The notes beneath the pieces are model-generated. The model had not been told where the DNA came from, searched no databases, and saw only the letters and a list, made by a program, of their open reading frames with translations. From NCBI RefSeq assembly GCF_013002705.1, contig NZ_JABEND010000009.1, positions 62,001 through 126,000 on the forward strand: DNA of 64,000 nt. Reading direction: 5' to 3'. The DNA comes from Nakamurella aerolata (GTDB lineage: Bacteria > Actinomycetota > Actinomycetes > Mycobacteriales > Nakamurellaceae). Each line of letters opens with the position of its first letter. Within the stretch, counting starts at the first letter, position 1. Positions 49,660 to 58,836 of this stretch are shown piece by piece. A program made the position numbers and the translations under genes.

Positions 49660-50828
49660 GCCTGCGCTGTCTGGTCCAGCTTCTTCTGCCAGGCACCCTC
49701 TGTGCTGGCCGGACGGAACCCCATCGCCTCGTTGATGGCCAGCATCCACCGGTTCTCCCCGGCGTTCGAGGTGTGGATCCGCTCGGTGTCGGGGCGTTCG
49801 GCCAGCAACCGCGCAAGGTTCGCCAGCTTGACCGCCAGCCCGAGCCGATGCCCGCGATGGTCGCCGTGCACCAGGGTGTCGTCCTGCCAGACCGCGGACG
49901 TGTCCTGTCGGCCGCCGATCACCGTGTACGCCACCAGCTCTCCGGTCTGCTCGTGCTGCGCCGCGGTGGTCAACGCGAAGCGTCCCATCTTGACCGTGGT
50001 CGCGTCCGCGTTCCGGATCCGTTCGGCGTCCCAGGCCTCCTCCTCAAGATCGAGGTCGCCGGACGGCACATCGACGCTCATCCGGTTGTGCAGCACCGCC
50101 ATCCGGTCCAGGTACTCCTCCGGCGTCGGACCGACCCACTGCACCATCCGGTAGCCGGCCGACCTTGCGCCCGCCTCGGATTGCAAGCGGGACAACACCT
50201 CCGGCGGTACCGGCAGGGCGAGTTCGCTGTGCCGCTCGGTCTGCTCCAGCGAGAACCCTTGCCGCAGCATGAAAGCCGCGAACGGGTCGGTCCTGGACAG
50301 CGCGCCGACGCCGGTCGGCGCGGCGAGCGCGTCCGGCCCGGTCACGGGCCCGGTCTGCCGGTGCCCGGTATAGCCGACCAGCGTGCCACGGCCCTCCGCG
50401 GCGGCAATGCGCTCCGCCGCCCGATACAACTCGGAGCCGATACCGCGGCCGCGGTGCGCCGGCGGTACCGCGACGTCCAGCTCGGACAGGTGCAGGTTGT
50501 CGTGCACCGACAGCCCGACGTTCGCAAAGCCCACCACCTCCGCGTCCGGCGGCGCGTCCAGCACCGGCACCACCTCCCCGGCGACACCGTCGACGGTGAA
50601 CCGGCCCGATCCAGCCTGCACCGGACCGTCAACAGCCAGCACCAGCACCCCGCGGTGGTTCTTCCGCTCGCTGTACCGCACCCGGCGTGCCGCGGCGGAA
50701 TCGACCAGGTCGGTGTGGCCGAGCAGGTCGAGATGGTTGGCCTGCTCGATCGCCGCGAAGGCATCGAACAGCGGCGCGAAGGCCGGGTCGTCGGTGACCG
50801 GTAGCACAGCGAGGGACAGCGCACTCAT
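49641..50828 (-). CDS. Tandem-domain GNAT acetyltransferase
   Basis: 395 residues from ATG at 50828. Two GNAT domains: the first with VPPAHRGRGIGSELYRAAER (about 145-165), the second with HGDHRGHRLGLAVKLANLAR (about 330). Both contain the acetyl-CoA loop. The last part, ENRWMLAINEAMGFRP, is typical of the second domain. Such double GNATs often acetylate antibiotics or small metabolites. Substrate unknown. Confidence 0.85.
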   Translation of the reverse strand: MSALSLAVLPVTDDPAFAPLFDAFAAIEQANHLDLLGHTDLVDSAAARRVRYSERKNHRGVLVLAVDGPVQAGSGRFTVDGVAGEVVPVLDAPPDAEVVGFANVGLSVHDNLHLSELDVAVPPAHRGRGIGSELYRAAERIAAAEGRGTLVGYTGHRQTGPVTGPDALAAPTGVGALSRTDPFAAFMLRQGFSLEQTERHSELALPVPPEVLSRLQSEAGARSAGYRMVQWVGPTPEEYLDRMAVLHNRMSVDVPSGDLDLEEEAWDAERIRNADATTVKMGRFALTTAAQHEQTGELVAYTVIGGRQDTSAVWQDDTLVHGDHRGHRLGLAVKLANLARLLAERPDTERIHTSNAGENRWMLAINEAMGFRPASTEGAWQKKLDQTAQAQPASS

Positions 50829-50896
50829 GACGCGTAGCTTGGCAAAGCCGCGCTGCACACCGCCACCGGTTTTCCACCGCATACGCTGGCGGCACC

Positions 50897-51667
50897 ATGA
50901 CGACAGCGCGCATCATCACCGATCCAACAGAACGCCGCGCGGTGTGGTTCGAGATCGTCCTGGTCTTCACCATCACGCTCGGCATGTCAGGGCTGCGCAG
51001 CCTGATCAGCCTGCTCGACGACCTGCTGGCGCCGACGCCGCTCAAGGACCAGACCGCCACCATCGTGGTGCCGCAGGCCAGGGCCAGCACCCTCGATCTG
51101 TTGGCCCAGCTGCTGTCGGTGGTCTCCGGCATAGCCTGGGGCACGCTGGGGCTGTATCTGCTGTGGCGGGCCGGGGTGAACCTGCGGCAACGCATCGGCG
51201 CGGTACCCAGTTGGCGAGATGTGTTGCCCGGCTTGGGGTTGGCCGCACTGATCGGCATTCCCGGACTGGGGCTGTACCTGTTGGCGCAGAGCGTCGGCGC
51301 CAACCTCACCGTCGCCCCCACCGCGCTCAACGACACCTGGTGGCGGGTGCCCGTGCTGATCCTGCAGGCCTTCGAGAACGGCTTTCTCGAAGAGTTTCTG
51401 GTGCTCGGCTACCTGATCACCCGGCTCAGTCAGCTGGGGCTGCGCTGGCCGGCGATCGTGGCGATCAGCGCGGTGCTGCGCGGCAGCTACCACCTGTACC
51501 AGGGCTTCGGCGGTTTCGTCGGCAACGTTGCGATGGGCATCGTCTTCGCGATCGCATTCCTGCGCTGGCACCGGGTGTGGCCGATGATCATCGCGCACAC
51601 CACCATCAACATCGTCGCTTTCGTCGGCTACCCGTTGCTGCACGGCAGGGTCAGCTGGTTGCCCTGA
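50897..51667 (+). CDS. CPBP-family intramembrane metalloprotease
   Basis: 256 residues, about 7 membrane helices. Conserved EE motif in ENGFLEEFLVLGYLITRL (about 155-172), His in YHLYQGFGGF and AHTTINIVAF near the C-terminus form the putative active site of the CAAX-protease/bacteriocin-processing family. Targets are unknown. TACGCT lies 9 nt before the ATG, so the leader would be at most a few nt. Confidence 0.87.
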   Translation: MTTARIITDPTERRAVWFEIVLVFTITLGMSGLRSLISLLDDLLAPTPLKDQTATIVVPQARASTLDLLAQLLSVVSGIAWGTLGLYLLWRAGVNLRQRIGAVPSWRDVLPGLGLAALIGIPGLGLYLLAQSVGANLTVAPTALNDTWWRVPVLILQAFENGFLEEFLVLGYLITRLSQLGLRWPAIVAISAVLRGSYHLYQGFGGFVGNVAMGIVFAIAFLRWHRVWPMIIAHTTINIVAFVGYPLLHGRVSWLP

Positions 51668-51686
51668 CCAGCCCCGCCGCCAGCAC

Positions 51687-52532
51687 TCAGGTGGCCGAGA
51701 TGACCTTGGTGGCCAGCAGCAGCAGCAAAACGGTGCCGACCACGACCCGCCACACGATGAACACCGAGTAGGTGTGCCGTGCCACGAACTTGAGCAACCA
51801 GTTCACCGCGAGGTAGGCGACGACGAACGACACCGCGGTGGCCAACAGCGTTGGGCCCCAACCGATCCCGGTGGAAATCTCGTCGTACCGGGTGACGGTC
51901 TGCAGCACCGCGGCAGCGGTCAGCGCCGGAATCGACAGGAAGAAGGACAGCCGGGTGACGGCCACCCGGTTCAGCCCGCGCAGCAGACCGGCAGACATGG
52001 TGGCGCCGGAGCGGGAAACGCCGGGAATCAGCGCAAGACACTGCGCGAGGCCGATCACCAGCGTGTCTTTCCAGGTGGCCTCCCGCTCGGTGCGGTCCTG
52101 TTTGCCGTACCTGTCGGCGAACCACATCACCGCGGAGAAGCCGATCAGCGTCCCGCCGACGATCCACAGGCTGCGCAGCGTCGTCTCGATCTGGTCCTGG
52201 AACAGGAACCCGACAATGCCGATCGGGATGCAGCCGAGAATCACCGCCCAGCCGAACTTGTAGTCCGCGCCGCGGTCGTCCCGGTGCAGCAGCCCGCGCC
52301 ACCAGGCGGTGACCACCCTGACGATGTCCTTCCACAGGTAGATCAGCGTCGCCAGCACCGCACCCGCCTGGATGATCGCGGTGAATGCGGTGATCTCGGG
52401 GGCGTCGATCGGATAGCCGAGCAGCTTCTCCAGGATCGTCAGATGGCCGGTGGACGAGACCGGGAGGAACTCGGTGAGACCCTCGAGCGCGCCGAAAAGG
52501 ACGGCGTGCCACCACGGCATGTCGGTGATCAT
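51687..52532 (-). CDS. uppP: Undecaprenyl-diphosphate phosphatase
   Basis: 281 residues, about 8 helices. The two family motifs EGLTEFLPVSSTGHL (about 17-31) and PGVSRSGATMSAGLLRG (about 165-181) provide the Glu, Ser and Arg residues of the active site. It recycles the C55 lipid carrier for peptidoglycan and confers bacitracin tolerance. The stop of the upstream SEC-C gene is 10 bp away, so the two are probably one operon. Confidence 0.95.
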   Translation of the reverse strand: MITDMPWWHAVLFGALEGLTEFLPVSSTGHLTILEKLLGYPIDAPEITAFTAIIQAGAVLATLIYLWKDIVRVVTAWWRGLLHRDDRGADYKFGWAVILGCIPIGIVGFLFQDQIETTLRSLWIVGGTLIGFSAVMWFADRYGKQDRTEREATWKDTLVIGLAQCLALIPGVSRSGATMSAGLLRGLNRVAVTRLSFFLSIPALTAAAVLQTVTRYDEISTGIGWGPTLLATAVSFVVAYLAVNWLLKFVARHTYSVFIVWRVVVGTVLLLLLATKVISAT

Positions 52533-52542
52533 GGACCGGTCC

Positions 52543-53544
52543 TCAGCGCAGGGTGAATTGGCGGCCGAGGATGCCGTCGCGGGCGCGGCGCTGCTCGGCG
52601 GTCAGCGGTGAGTCGTCGGCCAGCGCGGCTTCGTAGCGCTGCGCGAACGCCGCGACCGGCTCGGCCCACTCGCTGGGGTGCGCCTCCCGGTCCAGGTCCC
52701 ACACCGGCACCAGCCGGCCGTGCGCCCGGAACGAGCCGACATAGCGGGAGCCATCGCCAAGGTCGAGTTCGCCGGCGGCCGCCAGCCTGGCCAGCGCGGC
52801 CATCACCTTCGGTTCGTCCTCGGCGCGGACCCAGCGCAGGTGCGCCTTCTCACCGGCGTCCACCCAGTAGGCGCCGGCCTGCTCGCCGACGCGCGCCGTC
52901 GGCAGCACCGCCGCATTGGCCTGCTCCAGCGAGGCCGCGACCTCGCTGCCCGGTTCGGCCGGGCTCTCCAGCCACCAGCCGAAATCGTCGTGAACGGTGA
53001 CGTCGAGCGGCTCGTCCACGATCAGCTCGCCGATCTTGGGGACCGGCGACCCGGCGTCGTCGGTGCGCGGCGCGACCGACAGCACCTGGCTGGGACCGGC
53101 CGCCAGCGCCCACTGCAGGCTGCCGCCGAGATCGCGGGCCAGATCGCCGGAGTGCACCTGGGTCTGCATGCCGAGCAGGATGGAGCCGTCGCTGCGGGTG
53201 AGCGCGGCGGCCGCGCCCGGCAGCACCGTCGTCACCATGACCGACGGCGCCTCGTCGCCGGAATGCTTGGCCCGCGCGGCTTTCGACAGGGTGAGCGGCG
53301 CGGTCGCCGACGGCACGAACTCGCGCATGGCGATCAGCTCGACCTCGCCGGCCAACCCCTCGAAGGGACGGGCGACGATCAGATCGGCGCCGGCATCGGC
53401 CGCACCGTGACAGTTCTTCCAGCGCCGGCCGGAACCGCATTCGCAGGGCCGCCGCGGGTTGCCGCCGCCGGCCTTGGTGTTCGCCGACGGGGTGTTATCC
53501 GACGGTGCCGACTCGGGCGTCAGCGTGCTCGTTTTTTTCGCCAC
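52543..53544 (-). CDS. DUF5926-family protein with SEC-C zinc motif
   Basis: 333 residues from GTG at 53544. SEC-C motif RRPCECGSGRRWKNCHG at about 32-48 binds zinc. The rest (PFEGLAGEVELIAMREFVPS and onward) is the actinobacterial DUF5926 domain of unknown function. TACCGT lies 6 nt before the start, inside the upstream gene. The first 50 bp overlap the end of the DUF4328-type gene on the same strand. Confidence 0.85.
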   Translation of the reverse strand: MAKKTSTLTPESAPSDNTPSANTKAGGGNPRRPCECGSGRRWKNCHGAADAGADLIVARPFEGLAGEVELIAMREFVPSATAPLTLSKAARAKHSGDEAPSVMVTTVLPGAAAALTRSDGSILLGMQTQVHSGDLARDLGGSLQWALAAGPSQVLSVAPRTDDAGSPVPKIGELIVDEPLDVTVHDDFGWWLESPAEPGSEVAASLEQANAAVLPTARVGEQAGAYWVDAGEKAHLRWVRAEDEPKVMAALARLAAAGELDLGDGSRYVGSFRAHGRLVPVWDLDREAHPSEWAEPVAAFAQRYEAALADDSPLTAEQRRARDGILGRQFTLR

Positions 53545-54667
53545 GCGGACACGGTACGCGACGGTCGCTGGTGGGTTCCGGCGCCGCGACCACCCATCCG
53601 GTGGCGGCCGTACGGGGGACGTCGACCAGGCGAGACCAACGCCACAGCAACACCGTCAGCAGCACCCCCAGCAGCCCGGCCAACGCGTCGGCCGCGATGC
53701 GCAACTGCACCCCGTCGGCTCTGGCCTGATCACCGCTGCCGAACATCCGGATCACCACAAGTACCGCCAGTACCCCGCCAACGGTCCACAGCGCCCACAC
53801 CGCCCAGACCAGCAGCGACGACGACCCGCCACGGGCCCGGCTCGGATCGGTGCCGGCGCCGCGGTCCGGGTCGGACCAGCGCAATTGCCGATCGGTCTCG
53901 GTGACGACGATGCCCGCCCCGTAGATGTTCCACACCGGCACCAGCAGGTACTGCCACAGCTGCCGCACCGGCCGGGCCGCCGCCCGGCCGAGCAGCGTGG
54001 CTGACAGCTGATGGGCGGTAATGATCGCCGGCACGGTGAGCACCGCCGCCAGCACCGATAGTCCCAAGGTCCACCAGCCGGCGATACCGACGAAAAGGTC
54101 GCTGGCCCGCACCGTCCCGCCGTCCAGCACCTCGGTCCGGCCGCGCAGCAGCAGCGCCAACCGCCAACTCTCGGCAACGGCGGCGGCCAGCGCCGACAGG
54201 GCCGTCACGGCAACCACCACCGCGGCGTACCGCAGTCGCTGCGCGGTCCGCCGTCGCTGCCTGTCGACGGGCTTGGCGTCGGTGTCGTCCTGATCCGGCC
54301 AACGCCAGCTGCCGGGCCGGAACCCGCCGCGGGGGTGGCGGTCGCCGTAGCTGGGCGGACCGGTGTACGGGCCCGATCGCCAGCTACGGCGCTGCGCGGT
54401 GCGGTGACGCTGCGCCGGCAGCACCGGCGTGTGCGCCACCCAGCGGCGCAGCGCCGGCGCCGGCCGGCCAAGACCGGGTCGGTTCCAGTCGCCGTACTGC
54501 CGGGCCCCGGCTCCGCCGGACCCCGCGGACGTGTTGCCCGCCCGCGCGACCAGTCGGGTGCCGCAGTACAGGCACTCGAGGGTGGGACCGGCGAAGGGCG
54601 GTTGCCGCCGGCCGCATCGCGGGCAGTCAGCGGCCGCGGCTGCGGTGTCGGGTCGCGGCTGGTTCAC
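53495..54667 (-). CDS. DUF4328-type membrane protein with N-terminal zinc ribbon
   Basis: 390 residues from GTG at 54667. CPRCGRRQPP and CLYCGTRL (about 15-40) form a zinc ribbon. A proline/arginine-rich linker follows to about 140. Then come about six helices, with LLVPVWNIYGAGIVVTETDR matching the DUF4328 pattern of Trp, Pro, Asn and a following acidic-polar segment. Function unknown. The final 50 bp overlap the downstream SEC-C gene. Confidence 0.75.
   Translation of the reverse strand: MNQPRPDTAAAAADCPRCGRRQPPFAGPTLECLYCGTRLVARAGNTSAGSGGAGARQYGDWNRPGLGRPAPALRRWVAHTPVLPAQRHRTAQRRSWRSGPYTGPPSYGDRHPRGGFRPGSWRWPDQDDTDAKPVDRQRRRTAQRLRYAAVVVAVTALSALAAAVAESWRLALLLRGRTEVLDGGTVRASDLFVGIAGWWTLGLSVLAAVLTVPAIITAHQLSATLLGRAAARPVRQLWQYLLVPVWNIYGAGIVVTETDRQLRWSDPDRGAGTDPSRARGGSSSLLVWAVWALWTVGGVLAVLVVIRMFGSGDQARADGVQLRIAADALAGLLGVLLTVLLWRWSRLVDVPRTAATGWVVAAPEPTSDRRVPCPRGEKNEHADARVGTVG
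53551..53556 (-). promoter_or_regulatory. Leaderless -10 box (TACCGT) of the SEC-C gene
   Basis: On the minus strand TACCGT ends 6 nt before GTG at 53544. It lies within the 3' coding part of the upstream gene. Confidence 0.6.
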
Positions 54668-54711
54668 GGCGTGGTGGTCGGTGCGCTCGGTGTTCGGTGT
54701 TCTTGCCGCGC

Positions 54712-55074
54712 TCAGATGACGGTCGGTTCGGCGTCGGCGGAATCGGCGGTCAGCGGGCGGCCGGCCGCGGCCCATGCCGACATGCCACCGGCGACGTTGA
54801 CCGCGTCCCAGCCGTTGGCGTTGAGGAAGGCGGTGGCCCGCGCGGAGCGGCCACCGGAACGGCACACCACGTACACCGGGTCGCCCTCGGGGACCTCGTC
54901 CAGCCGTTCGGCCAGCTGCGGCAGGGGGATGTGCACGGCCTGCGGGGCGTGACCGGCCTGCCATTCGTCGTCCTCGCGGACGTCGAGCAGGGCCGCGCCC
55001 GCTGGCAGGTCGGTGGGCAGATCAGCCAGCGCGATCTCAGCGGGCTGGTGCTGGCCGTTGACGGAAGATGCCAT
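54712..55074 (-). CDS. Rhodanese-like domain protein
   Basis: 120 residues from ATG at 55074 (ATG at 55089 is possible). The rhodanese fold has LLDVREDDEWQAGHAPQAVH and the active-site loop CRSGGRSA with the sulfur-carrying Cys. It may transfer sulfane sulfur or act in redox handling. Standalone single-domain form. Confidence 0.88.
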   Translation of the reverse strand: MASSVNGQHQPAEIALADLPTDLPAGAALLDVREDDEWQAGHAPQAVHIPLPQLAERLDEVPEGDPVYVVCRSGGRSARATAFLNANGWDAVNVAGGMSAWAAAGRPLTADSADAEPTVI

Positions 55075-55119
55075 GGCCCCAGTATCCACCGCGGCGCGGC
55101 GGCCCGGGAGCTGATGCCG

Positions 55120-55989
55120 TTACCGCAGCAGTCGGCTCAGCCGTCGGTCGGCGAGCTTCTTGCCGCCGGTCTGGCAGGTGGGGCAGTACTGGAACGAGCG
55201 ATCGGCGAAGCTGACCTCGGCGATGGTGTCGCCGCACACCGGGCACGGCAGGCCGGTGCGGGCGTGCACCCGAAGGCCGCTGCGCTTCTCGCCCTTGAGC
55301 CGGGCCGCCTGCCCGCCGACCGAGCGCTCGACCGCGTCGGTGAGCACGTCGTGCATGACTGCGGACAGCCGGTCAAGCTCGTCGGCGTTCAGCTTGCCGG
55401 CGGTGGCGAACGGCGAAAGCTTTGCGGTGTGCAGGATCTCGTCCGAGTAGGCGTTACCGATGCCGGCGATCACGCTCTGCTCGGTGATGGTGGTTTTCAG
55501 CCGTCCGGTGCGTCCGGCGAGAATCTCGGCGAGCTCGTCGCGGCCCAGGCTGAGCGCGTCAGGGCCCAGCCGCGCCACCCCTGGCACCTGCTGCGGGTCT
55601 GCCACAAGAGCAGCGGTGACGCTCTTTTTTGTGCCGGCCTCGGTGACATCGAAGCCACCCGGCTCCGGGTGAGCGTCGTTGGCGTCGAACAGGATGCGCA
55701 GCGCGATCGGCCCGCCCATCTTCGGCGGCTTCGCGGCCGGGTTGTCGGTCCAGCGCAGCCACCCGGCCCTGGCCAGGTGCAGCACCAGATGCAGATCGCC
55801 GAAGGTCAGGTCGAGGAACTTGCCGTGCCGGCCGGTGCCGTCGAGCGTGCGGCCGACGATGGTGTCCATCGGCGGGTGGTACGTGGTGAGCACGTTGAGC
55901 GAGGTGACCATCGCGCTGCGCACCCTGCGGCCGACCGCATGCTGCTGCAAGAACGCGGCGAGCGCGGTGATCTCGGGTAGCTCCGGCAC
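55120..55989 (-). CDS. Fpg/Nei-family DNA glycosylase
   Basis: 289 residues from GTG at 55989 behind AGGGAG. Mature N-terminus PELPEI supplies the catalytic proline and Glu. The helix-two-turn-helix region (IAGIGNAYSDEILHTAKLSP) and the C-terminal zinc finger (CPVCGDT and YCPTCQTGG) are intact. It excises oxidised bases. The second residue pattern (ITALAAFL) differs from classic MutM, so it is an Fpg/Nei paralogue. Confidence 0.9.
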   Translation of the reverse strand: MPELPEITALAAFLQQHAVGRRVRSAMVTSLNVLTTYHPPMDTIVGRTLDGTGRHGKFLDLTFGDLHLVLHLARAGWLRWTDNPAAKPPKMGGPIALRILFDANDAHPEPGGFDVTEAGTKKSVTAALVADPQQVPGVARLGPDALSLGRDELAEILAGRTGRLKTTITEQSVIAGIGNAYSDEILHTAKLSPFATAGKLNADELDRLSAVMHDVLTDAVERSVGGQAARLKGEKRSGLRVHARTGLPCPVCGDTIAEVSFADRSFQYCPTCQTGGKKLADRRLSRLLR

Positions 55990-56039
55990 TGTTGCTCCCT
56001 TGCCTCGGGTCCACGTCTCGGGTCCGCCCGATTATGCCC

Positions 56040-56409
56040 GGGATTGCCGACACCAGACCGATGAGCGCCTGACCCTCGGCGGAGGCTCACGATGCTCCCA
56101 CTGGATCGAACCGGCCAACAGCGCGTGCGCCAACGAGACCGGCAACACCGACGCGCCGAGCCTGACCAGATACGCGGGAAGCGCGTCGAGCACGGCCTCT
56201 GCCCGCGGCATTTTCCCTCACCGGTGCTTGGTCGCAATCTCCCACCCTGACGCGGCGGACACCAGTAGCTCTGCTGTTGGATCAGAGATCGCGGCGATGG
56301 CGGCCGGTCCGAGTGCGTCAGGTTCTGTCAGCGCCCACACCAACGCGTGGGTGTCCAGCAAATATGTTGCGGGCACCGATATCTCGGCTGTCTCGCCACG
56401 TTCGCTCAT
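56040..56409 (-). pseudogene. vapC: VapC-type PIN toxin with in-frame stop
   Basis: Starts with ATG at 56409 (overlapping the antitoxin stop) and reads YLLDTHALVWALTEPDALGP and VSAASGWEIATKHR, then TGA at 56218. The same frame continues as a PIN domain, GKMPRAEAVLDALPAYLVRL and SLAHALLAGSIQWEHR, so the TGA replaces a codon usually for Leu. After WEHR the expected active-site stretch is lost; a possible remnant in another frame runs to about 56040. The toxin is therefore nonfunctional unless read through. Confidence 0.75.
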
Positions 56410-56633
56410 CTTTCCCAGGCGGCAAGCTCGTTATCGTCGAGCGGTTCGAAGAAGGTGTCCGGCAAGCGGTACGAGACGAAACCGAGAGGACGCGGAGCAC
56501 GCGGGTTGACCGGCACGAGGCGCGCCACCTGACGATCGCCTCGCGCAATCACAATCTCTTCCCCCGCCTCGACGCGAGCCAGCAGCGCGGAGAGATGCGT
56601 CTTTGCGTGCTGCACTTTCACGGTCGCGGCCAT
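56406..56633 (-). CDS. Phd/YefM-type antitoxin
   Basis: 75 residues from ATG at 56633. KVQHAKTHLSALLARVEAGE and VIARGDRQVARLVPV match the Phd/YefM fold, which binds operator DNA and neutralises a toxin through its C-terminus. The toxin gene downstream overlaps by 4 bp but is broken. Confidence 0.85.
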   Translation of the reverse strand: MAATVKVQHAKTHLSALLARVEAGEEIVIARGDRQVARLVPVNPRAPRPLGFVSYRLPDTFFEPLDDNELAAWER

Positions 56634-56671
56634 GACTTCAGAGTAAGGTTGACCAACCCGGCCCACCAACC

Positions 56672-57316
56672 TCAGTTTCGCAGGTAGGCGAGCACGGCGA
56701 GGACGCGGCGGTTGTCGGAGTCGTCGGGCTCGAGGCCGAGCTTGCCGAAGATCCGCTGGATGTGCTTGGCGATCGCCCCCTCGGTGACGACCATCGCCTC
56801 TGCGATGGCGGCGTTGGAGCGGCCCTCGGCCATCAGCGTGAGCACTTCCTTCTCGCGCGGGGTGAGCGACTCCACCGGGTCGTTGCGCCGTCTGGCGCCC
56901 ATCACCTGCGCCACCACCTGGGGGTCGAGGACGGTGCCGCCGCCGGCCACCCGCGCCACCGAGTCGACGAAATCGTCGATGTCGGACACCCGGTCTTTGA
57001 GCAGATACCCGACGGCACCGCCGCCGGTCGCCAGCAGTTCGTCGGCATAGGACAGCTCCACATACTGCGAGAGCACCAGAATCGGTGCGGTCGGCCAACT
57101 TTCCCGAACCTCGACGGCGGCCCGCATGCCCTCGTCGGAGTGCGACGGCGGCATTCTTACATCGACAATCGATACATCAGGTCGTTCGACGAGCACCGCC
57201 CTGACGAACGACGGCCCGTCACCCACGGCCGCCACCACCTGATGCCCTGACTCGATCAGCAGCCGCTCGAGACCTTCGCGCAGCAGCAACGAGTCGTCGG
57301 CCAGCACAATCCGCAT
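56672..57316 (-). CDS. NarL/LuxR-family response regulator
   Basis: 214 residues from ATG at 57316. Receiver domain with acidic pocket LADDS and phosphorylation site Asp52 (IVDVRMPP); LuxR HTH from about 150 (SLTPREKEVLTLMAEGRSNA). Partner of the histidine kinase encoded 80 bp upstream. TAGCGT stands 7 nt before the ATG, so it can also be made from its own leaderless message. Confidence 0.92.
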   Translation of the reverse strand: MRIVLADDSLLLREGLERLLIESGHQVVAAVGDGPSFVRAVLVERPDVSIVDVRMPPSHSDEGMRAAVEVRESWPTAPILVLSQYVELSYADELLATGGGAVGYLLKDRVSDIDDFVDSVARVAGGGTVLDPQVVAQVMGARRRNDPVESLTPREKEVLTLMAEGRSNAAIAEAMVVTEGAIAKHIQRIFGKLGLEPDDSDNRRVLAVLAYLRN

Positions 57317-57323
57317 GGGCTGA

Positions 57324-57329
57324 ACGCTA
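57324..57329 (-). promoter_or_regulatory. Leaderless -10 box (TAGCGT) of the response regulator
   Basis: On the minus strand TAGCGT ends 7 nt before ATG at 57316, in the gap after the kinase gene. Confidence 0.65.
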
Positions 57330-57396
57330 TCGGGCGCCGACGCCGTTGCCGGCCCTCGCTCCCGGCCGACAACGACAGCCCGCGCGCGGCGCCGGC

Positions 57397-58836
57397 TCAG
57401 CACGGGATCTCGGCGACCAGATCGGTGGGACCACCGGTCGGTGAGGTCAGGTTCAGCACACCGTCGACCCCTCGCACCCGGTCGGCAAGGCCGACAAGAC
57501 CGTGCCCCTTGGACAGTTGCGCACCGCCGACACCGTTGTCCGAGACCGTGATGGTCAACACTCGCCCGGCCGGGCTGTCGTGCACCGTGAGGTCGACCAG
57601 GGCGTACTCGGCGCCGGCGTGCTTGGCGACGTTGGTCAGCGCCTCGCTGACGACGAAGTAGGCGGCGGTCTCGACGTGCTCCGGCATCTTGGCCGGCACC
57701 TGCATGGTCAGATGCACCGGAATCGTCGACCGCGCAACCACTTCCTCCAGCGCAGCGGTCAGGCCGCGGTCGGCCAGCACCGGCGGCGCGATCCCGCGGG
57801 ACAGCGCGCGCAGTTCGTCAAGGGTGGCCCTGGTCTGGCCGATGGCTTCCTGCAACGTCGCCCTTGCCTGTTCCGGGTCCGCGTCCACCTGCTTGCGGGC
57901 CCGGCCCAGATCCATCGACAGTCGAACCAACCGTTGCTGGGGGCCGTCGTGGATGTCACGCTCCAGCTTGCGCAGCGAGCTGGCCTCCGCTGTGCGGGCG
58001 GCCTGCCGACCCTGCACCTGGTACTCGATCTCGGCCTGCAGGTGCGCCCGGGAAGACAGCAGCAACAGCGCCGGCCCTGCCGTGATCCAGGCCGCTGCCC
58101 GCACCACCCAGGGCAGGGTGAGCAACGCCAGCAGCCCGATGGTGGTGTACCAGGCGAGCTTGATCAGGTAGCTGTCACCGAGACCGATCAGCTCAGGAAC
58201 GTCCTGGTCGTTGGGGCCGTTGGGCAGCGACCATCCCCACAGCACCCAGCTCAGTCCGCCGAGGGTGAGCGTCCACCACACCACCGTCAGCACAAAGGAA
58301 ATGGTGGCGAGGATGAAGCCGAAGAGGCCGTAGAGAATGTCGAGCCAGGTCTGCGGATCGCCGAGGGTGGTCAGCGCCCTGCGTAGCAAGCCGCGCTCGT
58401 CGCGGCGGTACACCGGGGAGGCCGCGTCGGCCTGCAGCGTGTTGCGGATCAACCGCCGGTTGATCAACGCGAAAGTACGGGCGACGTAACCGGCCAGCGC
58501 CAGCAGCGGCAACCCGATCACCGTCACCGACAGCCCGAGCCCGACGGAGAACATGGCGGCGACGATGGGCAGTGCCAGCAGCGACAGCGGGAAAGCCGCC
58601 AGCACATAACCGGTCTCGCCCAGCACTCGGGCCGGCAGCGAGCGGCGTGGACGCGCGGCCGCCCCCGTACGCTGCGGCTCCGGCCGCTTCCGCAGCGGCT
58701 CACCGGTGGTACTGATGCTCATGCTGCTCATCCGATCCGGTGCCAGGTTCAGCGCCCAGTCGGCGCCGTGATGCTGGGCCGATCCAGTCTCCCCCATCGC
58801 GGCCGGCACCGGGAAGGTCGGCTCCGCGGTGCTCAT
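57397..58836 (-). CDS. Sensor histidine kinase (HisKA_3 type)
   Basis: 479 residues from ATG at 58836, overlapping the upstream gene by 4 bp. A membrane sensor domain (about 70-265, helix pairs around 75-115 and 165-260) contains GGLSWVLWGWSLPNGPNDQD. The DHp motif LERDIHDGPQQRL gives the phosphorylated His at about 296. The ATPase domain has EALTNVAKHAGA, SDNGVGGA and GHGLVGLADRV. The signal is unknown. The same sensor domain occurs alone in the gene before it. Confidence 0.92.
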   Translation of the reverse strand: MSTAEPTFPVPAAMGETGSAQHHGADWALNLAPDRMSSMSISTTGEPLRKRPEPQRTGAAARPRRSLPARVLGETGYVLAAFPLSLLALPIVAAMFSVGLGLSVTVIGLPLLALAGYVARTFALINRRLIRNTLQADAASPVYRRDERGLLRRALTTLGDPQTWLDILYGLFGFILATISFVLTVVWWTLTLGGLSWVLWGWSLPNGPNDQDVPELIGLGDSYLIKLAWYTTIGLLALLTLPWVVRAAAWITAGPALLLLSSRAHLQAEIEYQVQGRQAARTAEASSLRKLERDIHDGPQQRLVRLSMDLGRARKQVDADPEQARATLQEAIGQTRATLDELRALSRGIAPPVLADRGLTAALEEVVARSTIPVHLTMQVPAKMPEHVETAAYFVVSEALTNVAKHAGAEYALVDLTVHDSPAGRVLTITVSDNGVGGAQLSKGHGLVGLADRVRGVDGVLNLTSPTGGPTDLVAEIPC

